A DNA stretch of 64,000 bases, from assembly GCA_032718475.1 (NCBI GenBank), contig JAUCBJ010000720.1, positions 1 through 64,000 on the forward strand. The letters run 5' to 3'. This document shows, in pieces, positions 51,841-60,660 of the stretch. The notes beneath the pieces were generated by a model. The model was not told the DNA's origin. It saw only the letters and a program-made list of their open reading frames with translations, and made no database searches. Position 1 is the stretch's first letter, and each line of letters starts with the position of its first letter. The DNA is from Nemertoderma westbladi. Its lineage: Eukaryota > Xenacoelomorpha > Nemertodermatida > Nemertodermatidae. A program made the translations under genes and the position numbers.

Positions 51841-52077
51841 CTACACATATAAAGCCCGAAGTTTTAACGTGCCAGGGGGATTCAACCTCTCCTGTATGAT
51901 CATCAACCTCTTCACACCCCCTTCCGTGGCTATTCCGAGTCCTATTACATCAGCTTTATCTCGTCTGGTTGTTTTGATACCTCCAACACCTTCAACTTTA
52001 ATGTGATTCACGACATATGTATATTGAATATCAGCGTCCTGATTGTTCTGCAGTACTGAACTGCAGTTACGAGTCTC
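51841..52077 (-). CDS. Possible 3'-terminal exon, unknown product
   Basis: On the minus strand 78 codons are open between a TAG at 52080-52078 and a stop at 51843-51841. An AG directly in front of codon GAG (52077) could be a splice acceptor. Residue use looks protein-like (for example KVEGVGGIKTTRRDKADVIG and EGGVKRLMIIQERLNPPG), with no matching family recognised. There is no ATG in the exon and no partner exon was found nearby. The frame stays open after the stop for another ~58 codons. A 108-codon plus-strand frame (51680-52006) overlaps it and looks less protein-like. It could be chance. Confidence 0.3.
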   Translation of the reverse strand, partial: ETRNCSSVLQNNQDADIQYTYVVNHIKVEGVGGIKTTRRDKADVIGLGIATEGGVKRLMIIQERLNPPGTLKLRALYV

Positions 52078-52336
52078 CTACTCATCGGTGAAGTAGATAA
52101 GGCCTACCCGAATGTAAGGCCAGATACCGAATTGTTTCAGACATAATACTGTTTGTGTGTGCTGTATAAACTCGTTTTTATTACTACCAAAGGAAAGTAT
52201 AAATTGTATTGTGTACAGAAATGAACTGAATTAAATAAATTTTTGTGACCACAAGGTTGAGTCTAAAAAGCTTAATACACTGGCTTGACTATTTAAAGTA
52301 GATTGATATTTTCATAATTATATTGAAAATCATAAA

Positions 52337-52446
52337 GCAGACCCAGCAACATAGCGCCCCCAGATCTCGCGGTCAGCCACACACAGTGCCAGCAGACCCA
52401 GTAACATAGCGCCCCCAGATCACGTGGACAGCCATAAATTTCATGT
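52337..52446 (+). repeat. 55-bp tandem duplication
   Basis: GCAGACCCAG, ACATAGCGCCCCCAGATC and CAGCCA appear at 52337 and again at 52392 with few differences. Confidence 0.85.
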
Positions 52447-53838
52447 GGAGTTGAGACCATGCCAGCTAGCAATAATCCCGTAGACTTATGCACAACACAC
52501 CATTATGACATGGCTCAGCCCAGCAGCCACTATGATACTCCTCAATGATGAATAATTCCTGTGTAACTCAGCACTTTTCGGTTTGAACACGAAATTTTTA
52601 ATTCATTTATACGATGCCATAAATCCACAATTTTAGGTTTTCTAGGGCGCTGATCCTAATGGAATACATTTCTAATTTGCCAGATCATTGCTACTCGTAT
52701 TTTTCGGCGAAATTTGGTAAAATTTGGTGCTAGCACCAAAATTCGTACCCATCACCAAAAATTACAAGTTCGCGATGTCCAGTGCTGTTTTTATTGATTT
52801 CATCGGATTCAGGACCCACATAAACACAAGAAACAAGATGATACTATCTACTGATCAATTTGCTTATTTAAAAAATTTAGTGCTGGCACAACAATTATTT
52901 TCACCCACCTGCGAAAAATAGAAATTTGAAAACTCTTATGAAATATTTACTGTTTCCATTGAATTCAGAACCCTCACAAACCCGTATAACACAAGAAACA
53001 AGGTGACATAATCAATTGATATATTTTATGTTTTTCAAAATTTGGTGCTAGCACCACATTTTTCGCCCACTTCCGAAAAATACAAGTTTGAGATGTCTGG
53101 TTCGATAATTATATATTCCATTGAATTCAGAACAGCCATAAACCTCTAAAACGCAAGAAATAAATTGTCACACGAAATTTTAAACTATTGAATGGATTTT
53201 CAAATTTTCGTGGTAACACCAAAATTTGCACATGGCACAGAAAAATACAAGTTTAATACGCTTGGTGCAACTCGTTTATATTCCATCGAAATCGTTACAT
53301 TGCGTTACATTGCGTAAAAACAAGTTCAAACAATCAATTTACAAAATTGACATATTTCAAAATTTGGTGCTGGCACCAAAATTTGGCACCCGGCGAAAAC
53401 ACCATGTTTGAAATTTCTAAACTAATTTATATGAATTCCATCTAATTGCAAACACCAAAAAACGGGAGGAAATAAAAAATAGTGATGTTACACATCATGT
53501 TTCATGCAATGTAATTTTCAAAATACGTCTCAAAAATGTGCCAAAAGTAAGGTTAAAAATGGTGCTATATCTCGAAAACTACCAAATATTTTTGAAAACG
53601 GTTTTCACTACTAGGAAGACAATAGATTTTTAGGAAAAGTCATAAAATTTCAGATTCCCAACTGCGTTTGTTTCAGAATTATAACAAAAAACCACGGGGG
53701 ACGGGGAAATATAGAACCCCCCTGGTTTAATAGGGTTAATAACCAAAATAATTTTCTTCTTTCTAAAGTCTTTCCTCTGCATTGTAAAAAAATAATTTTG
53801 TTTCACAATGAATTCCCCCTTTCCTCCCCGGGAAAGCA

Positions 53839-54777
53839 ATGATAGATAGTATAATATTAGGGGATAGTGATATATATACTGTACAACAGCGATCTCAGTC
53901 TAGAGTCACATGCCGGTGTTTTTTTGGAGAGAGAGCGGCAAACAATTCTTTGAGTCCCTTTCCTGATGACCTTTCTGGCCCAAACCCTGGGCCGCCAGGG
54001 AGGCCAGATTGTGAGGGGGAGAGGGATTCTGGAGTTGGAGGCTACTCTCATGTTCCACCCCGACCAACAAAGCTATTGGTGAATCTGAGGCCAGTCACTA
54101 GACTAGCCTCAGTAAACACCCTAACACTCGGGTCCCCAATGCGACAAGGTGAGCTGACTGCCTTGGCAGATAAGCTTTCTCTTAGTGCAGTGGGTGTTCA
54201 AGAGCACCGAATGCAGACTGGACAGACTGATGAGGTTCTGATTAAGGACATGGGGGGCAGTTGGCGACTCGCCCTCGCTTCAGCAGATGATAGTGGCAAT
54301 GGTGGAATTGGTCTATTGATGAATCCAACTGCACATGCAGCATTGGACAAAATAGACCAAATCTCTAACTGCATCATCCGTTGCCACTTCTCATGTTCTG
54401 GAAGACTGGCTAAGAAGTTTCCTAAGGTGGTTCTGATTGTGTGCTACTCTCCAACTAGTGTTGCCCCTGTAGTGGAGGTGGAAAATTTCTACCAGAATCT
54501 ACAAGCAGCTACTGATGGAGTGGATCAGCATGCATTCTTAACATTCCTGGGAGACTTTAATGCAAGTCTGCATCAATCACCTACATCGCCCTGGGTCTAT
54601 AGCAATAGTGTTAACCGAAATTCCGTCCATCTTCAGGATTTTATCTCTGGAAATGGATTGTTTTCGGCTGGAACCCAGTTCAAGAAGCGAACTGGAAAGC
54701 TATGGACTCATAGTGGACCCAGTGGTCACAAGTCCCAGATACTATACAAAGACTGTAATTTAATTTACAGGAGCTAA
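53839..54777 (+). pseudogene. LINE fragment: APE-type endonuclease
   Basis: This is a 312-codon frame. From about residue 75 it matches the apurinic-type endonuclease of non-LTR retrotransposons: LRPVTRLASVNTLTL, then VGVQEHRM with the catalytic Glu, NGGIGLLM, VLIVCYSPT, and FLGDFNASL with the Asp-Asn pair. It ends at GHKSQI, just before the place where the family's Ser-Asp-His motif should be, then runs into unrelated codons and a stop. The first ~70 residues look like read-through of flanking DNA. It is therefore 5' and 3' truncated. Clade is uncertain (RTE-like or similar). Confidence 0.8.
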
Positions 54778-55418
54778 TAAACCAACATGTTGATGCCATC
54801 AATGATGCTGACGACAGCAGGCAATCATCCCAGGCATGGAGATCGATCAACTTGCTTGCTGGTCGAAAAGGCCAACCAACCACCAAGGTTAAGGCTGAAT
54901 CACCAGCCGATCGCCTCAATGGTTGGAAGGCCCACTTTGAAAAGCTCATCAATAATGACAGGGTATTGCCTGATAACTTTATAGAAGTAAAAGTGTATGA
55001 GTCTGTACTTCCAGATATTCCCATTGGTGATATCTCCTTTGCAGAAGTGAAGGCTGCTGCAAAGAGCATTAAGACCAATCGTGCCAGTGGAGTATATGGT
55101 GTTCCTCCTGAGGTCTTTAAAATACCTGAGTGTTTAAAGCTCATCTATCCCATCATAGTAGAAATGTACCGAACAGCAAGAGTCCCACAAGAAATGAAAA
55201 CAAATAAGTTGGTGCCTGTTCCTAAGAAGGGCAACCTAACACTCTATGGTTCTTTTCGGGGAATCTCATTGATCTCGATTGCTGCAAAGCTATACAATAG
55301 AATTCTATTAAATCGCATCAGGGATCCCATTGAGAGACTGCTCCGTGGAAACCAGAATGGGTTCTGTAAAGGTCGTGGGACCATGGAGCCCATTTTGGCA
55401 CTTAGAAGGATAATTTAA
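54759..55418 (+). pseudogene. LINE fragment: RT N-terminal part
   Basis: In another frame than the endonuclease, codons from 54759 give a linker (SQAWRSINLL) and the start of the reverse transcriptase: VKAAAKSIKTNRASGVYGVP, NKLVPVPKKGN, FRGISLISIAAKLYNRILLN and NQNGFCKGRGTMEPILALRR. A stop follows. The catalytic motifs A to C are absent, so this copy cannot encode an active RT. The frame change between 54730 and 54770 coincides with loss of the endonuclease end. Confidence 0.82.
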
Positions 55419-55590
55419 GAGTTATCAAAAAAGAAAGACAGGCATCTGGCTTTCCAGGATTTGGAAGCCACCGAGAATTAATCGGAAACTTAAGGTCCGA
55501 TTATGGTGGTGGACAGCCCATGACTTTCTTAAGACGCATCTTAAAGGACACTGGCCTTGAAGATGCGGATGATCTAGCAAAGTGTTGTTA
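55419..55590 (+). pseudogene. LINE fragment: C-terminal tail joined by deletion
   Basis: After the RT stop, ELSKKKDRHLAF continues briefly. A third frame from 55499 then reads GGGQPMTFLRRILKDTG, which resembles the tail downstream of the RT in this type of element. The catalytic core between them has been deleted. Confidence 0.5.
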
Positions 55591-56460
55591 AGTTGTGGTG
55601 GTAGCAAAGTTGTGGCGCTGCAATTTTGTCGATAAACCGGCACAGCATTCTTAAAAATGCAGCTGCAATGCAGCATGCCGATCCTATTTTGAAAATCAAT
55701 TCAATATTTAAATTGATTGTTACAACTTATTTCTCGCGTTTTAGAGGTTTATGGGAGTTCTGAATTCAATGAAATAAATAATCATCTAACTAGACATCTC
55801 AAACTTGTATTTTTCGGAAGTAGGTGCAAAATTTGGTGCTAGCAGCACCATATTTTGAAAACCTCCAAATATATCAATTGATTGTATCACCTTGTTTCTT
55901 GCGTTATACGGGTTTGTAAGGGTACTGAATTCAATGGAATATGTAAAAATTCCATAAGAGTTTTCAAACCTGTATTTTTCGCCGGAGGGTGAAAATTGTT
56001 GTGCCAGCACCTAATTTCGAAAATAAGCAAATTGATAAATATATCGTATCATGTTGTTTCTTGTGTTATACGGGTTAATGGGGGTCGTCAATCCGATGGA
56101 ATCAATAAAAACCCACTGGACATCTCAAACTTGTACTGTTTGGTGATGGGTACGAGATTTGGTCCTAGCACCAAATTTTGCCACATTACGCCGAAAAATA
56201 CGAGTAGAAATGATCTGGCAAATTAGAAATGTATTCCATTAGGATCAGCGCCCCAGAAAACCTAAAAATGTGGATTTATGGCATCGTATAAGTGAATTAA
56301 AAATTTCGTGTTCAAACCGAAAAGTGCTGGTTACTTGTTTTTTTTTCATTTTTTGTCTACGTAGACGACTAAAACAGCCATTTATAATAATCAGACCCCA
56401 GTACTTTTTTCGAAATTTTTTTCTCAGTCGGATTCAGAATAGTGAAATCTGCGTACAAAC

Positions 56461-56479
56461 GGGGGGGGGGGGGGGGGGG
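56461..56479 (+). repeat. Poly-G tract (19 G)
   Basis: An uninterrupted G run follows CAAAC and precedes TAAATTAATAATAATA. It may be a G-quadruplex former or a sequencing artefact. 56480-57060 is AT-rich with no gene seen. Confidence 0.85.
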
Positions 56480-57060
56480 TAAATTAATAATAATATTAAA
56501 ATAATATTAATAATACTAATAGGGTTAATAATCAAAAAATATATAGTATATAATATTACACAGGCTTTCGATAGATTATTTTTATCTTCTTCAGGTGTTA
56601 AATAATAAATTATTTCTGGACCAATTTCCTAGACAATAAATTATGGATTTATTATGCAATTATTATTTCCTTTTATAAAATAACAATAAATTAAATTATA
56701 TTAATATATCATATGTACGAAATGGTATGAAATGGTGCTTATATTCATTATGTAAGACTCTTGTTTATTTATGTAAACCACCATCACTCTGCTCCCTAGT
56801 ACATAAATACTATCAGATCATATATCTGAAACATTGCAAATATTCACCAGCACCAATACCAAACCTAATTACAATGTAACAAATTCGTATATTTCTTCTT
56901 CACAAACAAGTTTTCAACCTGTAAAATAAATAATTACTTAAATATAATACATATATATAATATAAATAATTAAAAATAATAAAGCGCACTCAAATATTAT
57001 GAGGCCACTGCTACAACATTTATATTATTTACTATATTTTTTGTAAAACTTACATTTGAA

Positions 57061-57597
57061 CTAAATTAAAATCTTCATTTCAACACGGGAAGCTGGATGG
57101 CTTCCAGTGAATGTCCACCAACGTGGTCCATTGAAATCGTGTTCACCATAGACTCCATTCAAGTTGCTCTCTTGGCACCATCGGTACCACCAGGCTCCCG
57201 TATGTTTAATGGCACAGTTAATGGAATGTGAACCGTCATTATCGCGGTCCTTTGTGGTGAATGACATACCATTGTGAATAAACGTCAACGAGTCTCCAGC
57301 AGTGCCATGGTAACCGGATATATGTAGTCGGTAATTCGTTTCAGCGGATCCCAGATAGAAGTTGTCGTATTCCGCGTATCGGTGTTCATTGTTGTATTCC
57401 ACCAGCTGTCCATTATCCAATCCTTGTCCAGTGTACCACAAATCGACTCTCAACTTAACTCCATCTTTACTAAGCATGTGGATCTCTTCCAAACCCAACC
57501 AGAAATTTGTATTCTGATCTCCAAATCCTTCAACGTACTCATTCCAGTTGCGATAGAAGTTCACCGATCCATCCACTCTTTGTTGAATCTTCTTCCA
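57061..57597 (-). CDS. Fibrinogen-related domain, terminal exon
   Basis: This is an exon of 178 codons plus stop (57063-57061). It starts at TGG (57597) directly after a T-rich tract ending in TAG (57600-57598), a good splice acceptor in phase 0. It begins WKKIQQRVDGSVNFYRNW, the point where family members read WTVIQRRVDGS, and continues with FWLGLEEI, FTTKDRDNDG (calcium-binding acidic loop), INCAIKHTGAWWYRWC (the C-terminal disulfide pair), SNLNGVYGE and RVEMKI. All hallmarks from the middle to the end of the domain are present and no frameshift is seen. Such proteins are secreted lectins or adhesion and immune factors binding acetylated sugars or partner proteins. The first ~40 residues of the domain, with the N-terminal disulfide, are not in this exon. 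Confidence 0.88.
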   Translation of the reverse strand, partial: WKKIQQRVDGSVNFYRNWNEYVEGFGDQNTNFWLGLEEIHMLSKDGVKLRVDLWYTGQGLDNGQLVEYNNEHRYAEYDNFYLGSAETNYRLHISGYHGTAGDSLTFIHNGMSFTTKDRDNDGSHSINCAIKHTGAWWYRWCQESNLNGVYGEHDFNGPRWWTFTGSHPASRVEMKILI

Positions 57598-57736
57598 CTA
57601 AAAATCAAAAACAAAATCTTATTTTTGTGTTTTACACAACTTATTTCCAGCTCAAATCCCCCAGAACAATATTGACTAGCTCACATAGCCTTTAAGGAGG
57701 CAAGGTATAAATGAGCATTAGCTAGTCATTTTTTTT

Positions 57737-57774
57737 GGGGGGGGGGGGGGGTAGTCCCCCCCCCCCCCGCCCCC
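57737..57774. repeat. G15 / C13 inverted homopolymer hairpin
   Basis: Fifteen G (57737-57751), TAGT, thirteen C (57756-57768), G and six more C. It lies in the presumed intron of the fibrinogen-related gene. Confidence 0.85.
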
Positions 57775-57902
57775 CTCGCAAAAATGTCATAAATTTGCTA
57801 TTTAAAACATCTAGGGATTTCAAATCTGAAAACAGCTAGAGAAATCTCTTTTACTTCTCTAGTTATCGTGGAATATATGTCTGCCAATCTGTCTGTCAAA
57901 AT

Positions 57903-57940
57903 GAGAGACAGACAGACAGACAACCGACAGACGGACAGAC
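57903..57940 (+). repeat. GACA microsatellite
   Basis: GACAGACAGACAGACAACC and then GACAGACGGACAGAC form an imperfect tetranucleotide repeat in the same intron. Confidence 0.85.
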
Positions 57941-58624
57941 TACATTCCACCAAATAATGAAACTGACATCGGAAATGAAATCAGTCACCCCTAAAACCCC
58001 ATAAATATTATTTCAGCTCGGTGGTGTGCTTCCTTCCTGTCAGACACTGTAAACCAACCAGACCCCATACAGGTAGTTTTGCGGGGTGGGGTGGTTTGAA
58101 CTTTGAAGATGATTATCTCAGAATGACGTTTATTCGCACGAAAAATACTATTCCACCGCCATTTCTTAAACGTTTTTTTTACAATTTTTGCTTTATATAA
58201 AAGGTAATTTCACAAGATTTAATAAATTTCACGCATTTAATTAAAATGTATTATTTCCCCATTTTTTTAATGGAAAATTACAAAAAAACATGGGTTTTTT
58301 CAGTTTTTAAAAATTGTTGAATTTTTTTTTACAAAATTGCCAATTATCAGAAATAGAAAACGAAATTAAAAAAGTGCGTGAAAAATATGATGAAAATGAA
58401 CATGCTGGTGCCAATGAATGTGGCATCTGAAAATAAAAATTTAAAATAACGCATGAGTTTAGTCTGTTTAGTGAAATTTTTTAAATCTTAAATATTATCG
58501 TAAGCAATACAGGATCTAGACTTGGCATTGTTTCTTGCAGGAAATATAATAACCCCAGAAGATTTTTGAATGGACGCTGTGCTTGGCAATTTAGCATGCT
58601 AATGCTGAATCTTGAGAATCAACC

Positions 58625-58690
58625 TTTCATCTGAGTCGCTAGCGGAATGACATCCTTGAGGTCACTAGTTCGATCCCACCTGGACATACT
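58625..58690 (+). repeat. tRNA-like fragment, possible SINE head
   Basis: CTGAGTCGCTAGCGG (58631-58645) resembles a tRNA A box and GTTCGATCC (58668-58676) matches the B-box consensus, at a spacing normal for tRNA-derived promoters. No acceptor stem or cloverleaf is convincing, so a tRNA-derived SINE remnant is more likely than a tRNA gene. Confidence 0.4.
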
Positions 58691-58894
58691 TGCCAAATTT
58701 GCTAAGCTGGTCCCAAAAAAATTATAATAAAATGTATTATGTATTATGCAAACCGAATACATAAATTAATTTTGCAAGCCTGTTTGCCACTCTAAAAAAT
58801 GTTGGCACTTTTTGGCTCTTTAATTTTGGCTTAATTAAAGGGTTCTTTTTACAAGGATTATAACATGACAATTTAGGTTTAATAACAAACTAAC

Positions 58895-58999
58895 ATTGTC
58901 TCTTTCAACCATTTTGTTTTCATCCCCGTCGTTCTCCCCAAGGCACTCCACCACAGAAAGGGCCACAAGAGCTGAAAGTAGGTTAATTGACTTCAACAT
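58895..58999 (-). CDS. Signal-peptide first exon of the fibrinogen-related gene
   Basis: ATG at 58999 opens 35 codons: MLKSINLLSALVALSVVEC, a short basic start followed by a hydrophobic core and a plausible cleavage site after Cys19, then an acidic linker (LGENDGDENKMVERDN). A GTTAGT donor begins at 58894, so the exon ends in phase 0 and joins in frame to the acceptor at 57597. A TATA box lies about 65 bp upstream. Joining the two exons directly would give a 213-residue secreted protein. A missing middle exon for the start of the fibrinogen domain is expected from the family, but none was recognised in 57598-58894. The pairing of the two exons is inferred. Confidence 0.55.
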
Positions 59000-59063
59000 T
59001 TTGTAGAATTTGTCAGAAACAAACCAATTTCATTGTGAATGATTTAAAAAACGACACACACGT

Positions 59064-59073
59064 CCTATATATA
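59064..59073 (-). promoter_or_regulatory. TATA box of the fibrinogen-related gene
   Basis: On the minus strand TATATATAGG stands about 65 bp before the signal-peptide ATG, placing transcription start near 59040. A six-codon upstream frame (ATG 59033 to TGA 59013) would lie in the leader. Confidence 0.55.
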
Positions 59074-59093
59074 CAAAGAATATGCAAACACTG

Positions 59094-59129
59094 TTGCATT
59101 AGTTACTGCTGCTGCAGTAACTAATGCAA
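59094..59129. promoter_or_regulatory. Perfect 16-bp-arm hairpin upstream of the TATA box
   Basis: TTGCATTAGTTACTGC (59094-59109), four bases TGCT, then the exact reverse complement (59114-59129). It lies 20 bp upstream of the TATA box in gene orientation. A 32-bp perfect inverted repeat in this position suggests a binding site for a dimeric factor or a cruciform. No specific factor can be named. Confidence 0.6.
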
Positions 59130-59666
59130 AAATTATATGAACAAATATCTGAATTATAATAACCGAATATAATTTCCGAGATAAAGTAATGGACTGACGG
59201 CCCAATTAGTACATTCCTAGTAAAAAAACGTGTATTAAATTCCAGATGTTTTGTAGCTTACTGACAGTAGTGGCTCAGTCAACATATAGTAATAATACTG
59301 ATTGTTATGTTGGACCTATAAAATGATTGACATAATTTCATAATGTCATTTAACTATAATTTAATTGTAGATTACCGGCTTGTTCTAATATAATATGGAT
59401 AGTACAATTAATGCGTATATCCCCAGGTTGGTTTACTGTCCTCCCTTGTGCGGAGAGTAAGTAAGTCTAGGTTAGCTTGGGCTTATCCCTTTCTGTTGAT
59501 AATCTGTCGCTGGACCAAACAAACTCGGTTACGAGGAAGGCCAGATGGTGAAAATAAGATAAATGACCATTGTTACATCAGTAGTGGGAAATGTATAAAA
59601 TTATAATTCTGCACATCAAATTGATGAAATGTCTGCTAATTTTGATTATTTGGATCATGGAGCTCA

Positions 59667-60566
59667 TTGCAAACGGGGCAAGTATTTATTTTGACGGATG
59701 AATTAAATAATACACAAATCCCTAGAATGTCTCAAATTTTATGTAACAGCTCGAAGCATTGTGTTAATGAGACACGAGTTCAGCATCAGTGTTCAGCGCT
59801 TGTAACTCGCTCTACCGCACTATCGAACACATCGTGTTTGTCTCAAACTGCAAGCGGCAAGAAGAAGAATGGAATAATATATTTTTGTGGAAAGCAAAAA
59901 ATGAGACAATACCTAAAGCCCGCGAAGTTCCATGTTGATGATTTTGCAGATGCGCTCGAAGCTAAGTGCCGACTTCCACCGCATGGAAATGAATTGGATG
60001 GTTATGAAATGTTCGTCCCAGAATTAGATAACTCGATCACTTTGGATGAATTGAAACAGGCAACAATTAAACTCAAAGATGGTAGGTCATCCAGTGACGG
60101 TATAACATCGGGAATGCTTTAAAACACCTCAGATTTGGCCATTTATATTAATAATCCTAATTATTTGATTGTCTTCAGGCACATATCCACACTACTGGTC
60201 TGGCACATATCCACACTACTGGTCTGGCACATATCCACACTACTGGTCTGGCACATATCCACACTACTGGTCTGGGCTTTTTCTTTATGTAGAAATTTAC
60301 AAAAGGGGGGAAACGAATGAGGCAAAGAACTACAAACCCATATCACTTGTCGCGTCATTGGCGGAAATTCTCGACATAGTTCTATGTAATAGACTAACTT
60401 CTCATTTGAAGAATTACAATCTGCATATCAAAAAGGAAGAAATTGTTATGAACAAGTTTTTATATTGAAAGTTTTAATTGCATAAGAAAACAAAGAAAAG
60501 CCTATATATTTGCTTCCTAGATTTTCAAGGCGCGTTTGATAGGGTATTGTGTGGGGCGAGCGACGA
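59667..60566 (+). pseudogene. Second LINE relic (RT N-terminal half)
   Basis: A 151-codon frame (to 60122, no ATG) ends with ITLDELKQATIKLKDGRSSS and DGITSGML, the segment before RT in non-LTR elements. After a frame change and a tandem repeat, KNYKPISLVASLAEILD and CNRLTSHL follow (about 60328-60400). Then, past stops, comes CFLDFQGAFDRV (60511-60546), RT motif A with its catalytic Asp. Motifs B and C are not found. The copy is interrupted by at least one frameshift, two stops and a 24-bp repeat insertion. It differs in sequence from the LINE at 53.8-55.6 kb. Confidence 0.7.
60180..60275 (+). repeat. 24-bp tandem repeat, 4 copies, inside the LINE relic
   Basis: CACATATCCACA followed by CTACTGGTCTGG is repeated exactly four times from 60180, so the expansion is recent. 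The length is a multiple of three. Confidence 0.95.
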
Positions 60567-60597
60567 AAGTATGCAAGCTTAGCATACAGGTACCACT

Positions 60598-60660
60598 AAC
60601 TCAATTGGTGTGTCTGTTGTTCTGTTGATCTGTTGCTCTGTTGTTCTGTCGATCTGTTGT
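60598..60660 (+). repeat. Degenerate ~10-bp repeat (TCTGTTGNTC)
   Basis: TCTGTTGTTC, TGTTGATC, TGTTGCTC, TGTTGTTC and TGTCGATC follow each other for about 60 bp. From 60661 to 62450 no gene or clear element was identified. A good splice-donor word (AAG then GTGAGT, minus strand, near 61367) stands alone without a supported exon. Confidence 0.75.

Larger units (their letters stand above)
52569..56329. mobile_element. Foldback-like element with subrepeat-built inverted arms
   Basis: The left end, from CAGCACTTTTCGG (52569), is repeated inverted at the right end (56317-56329). Similarity continues inward for about 600 bp on each side. The arms consist of ~155-165-bp subrepeats centred on the palindrome GGTGCTAGCACC or its variants: 52726, 52879, 53044, 53210 and 53366 on the left, 55835, 56001 and 56161 on the right. 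Long inverted arms made of tandem subrepeats are typical of foldback transposons. The centre holds a broken LINE. No transposase was found. GTAAC/GTTAC outside the ends continues the inversion, so the exact ends and target duplication are unsettled. Confidence 0.7.

Noticed and set aside
52293-52493. 66-codon minus-strand frame with Trp- and Cys-rich residues
   Set aside because: It covers the 55-bp tandem duplication and its repeated residues merely reflect that duplication.
52724-53411. Short open frames with similar residues (LVLAPKF and relatives)
   Set aside because: They are translations of the subrepeats in the foldback-like arms, not genes.
58625-58690. Functional tRNA gene
   Set aside because: A- and B-box-like words are present but no acceptor stem or full cloverleaf can be formed, so only a tRNA-like fragment is listed.
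60135-60358. HISTLLVW repeat peptide and its reverse-strand counterpart
   Set aside because: They are encoded by the 24-bp tandem repeat inside a dead LINE; nothing suggests expression.
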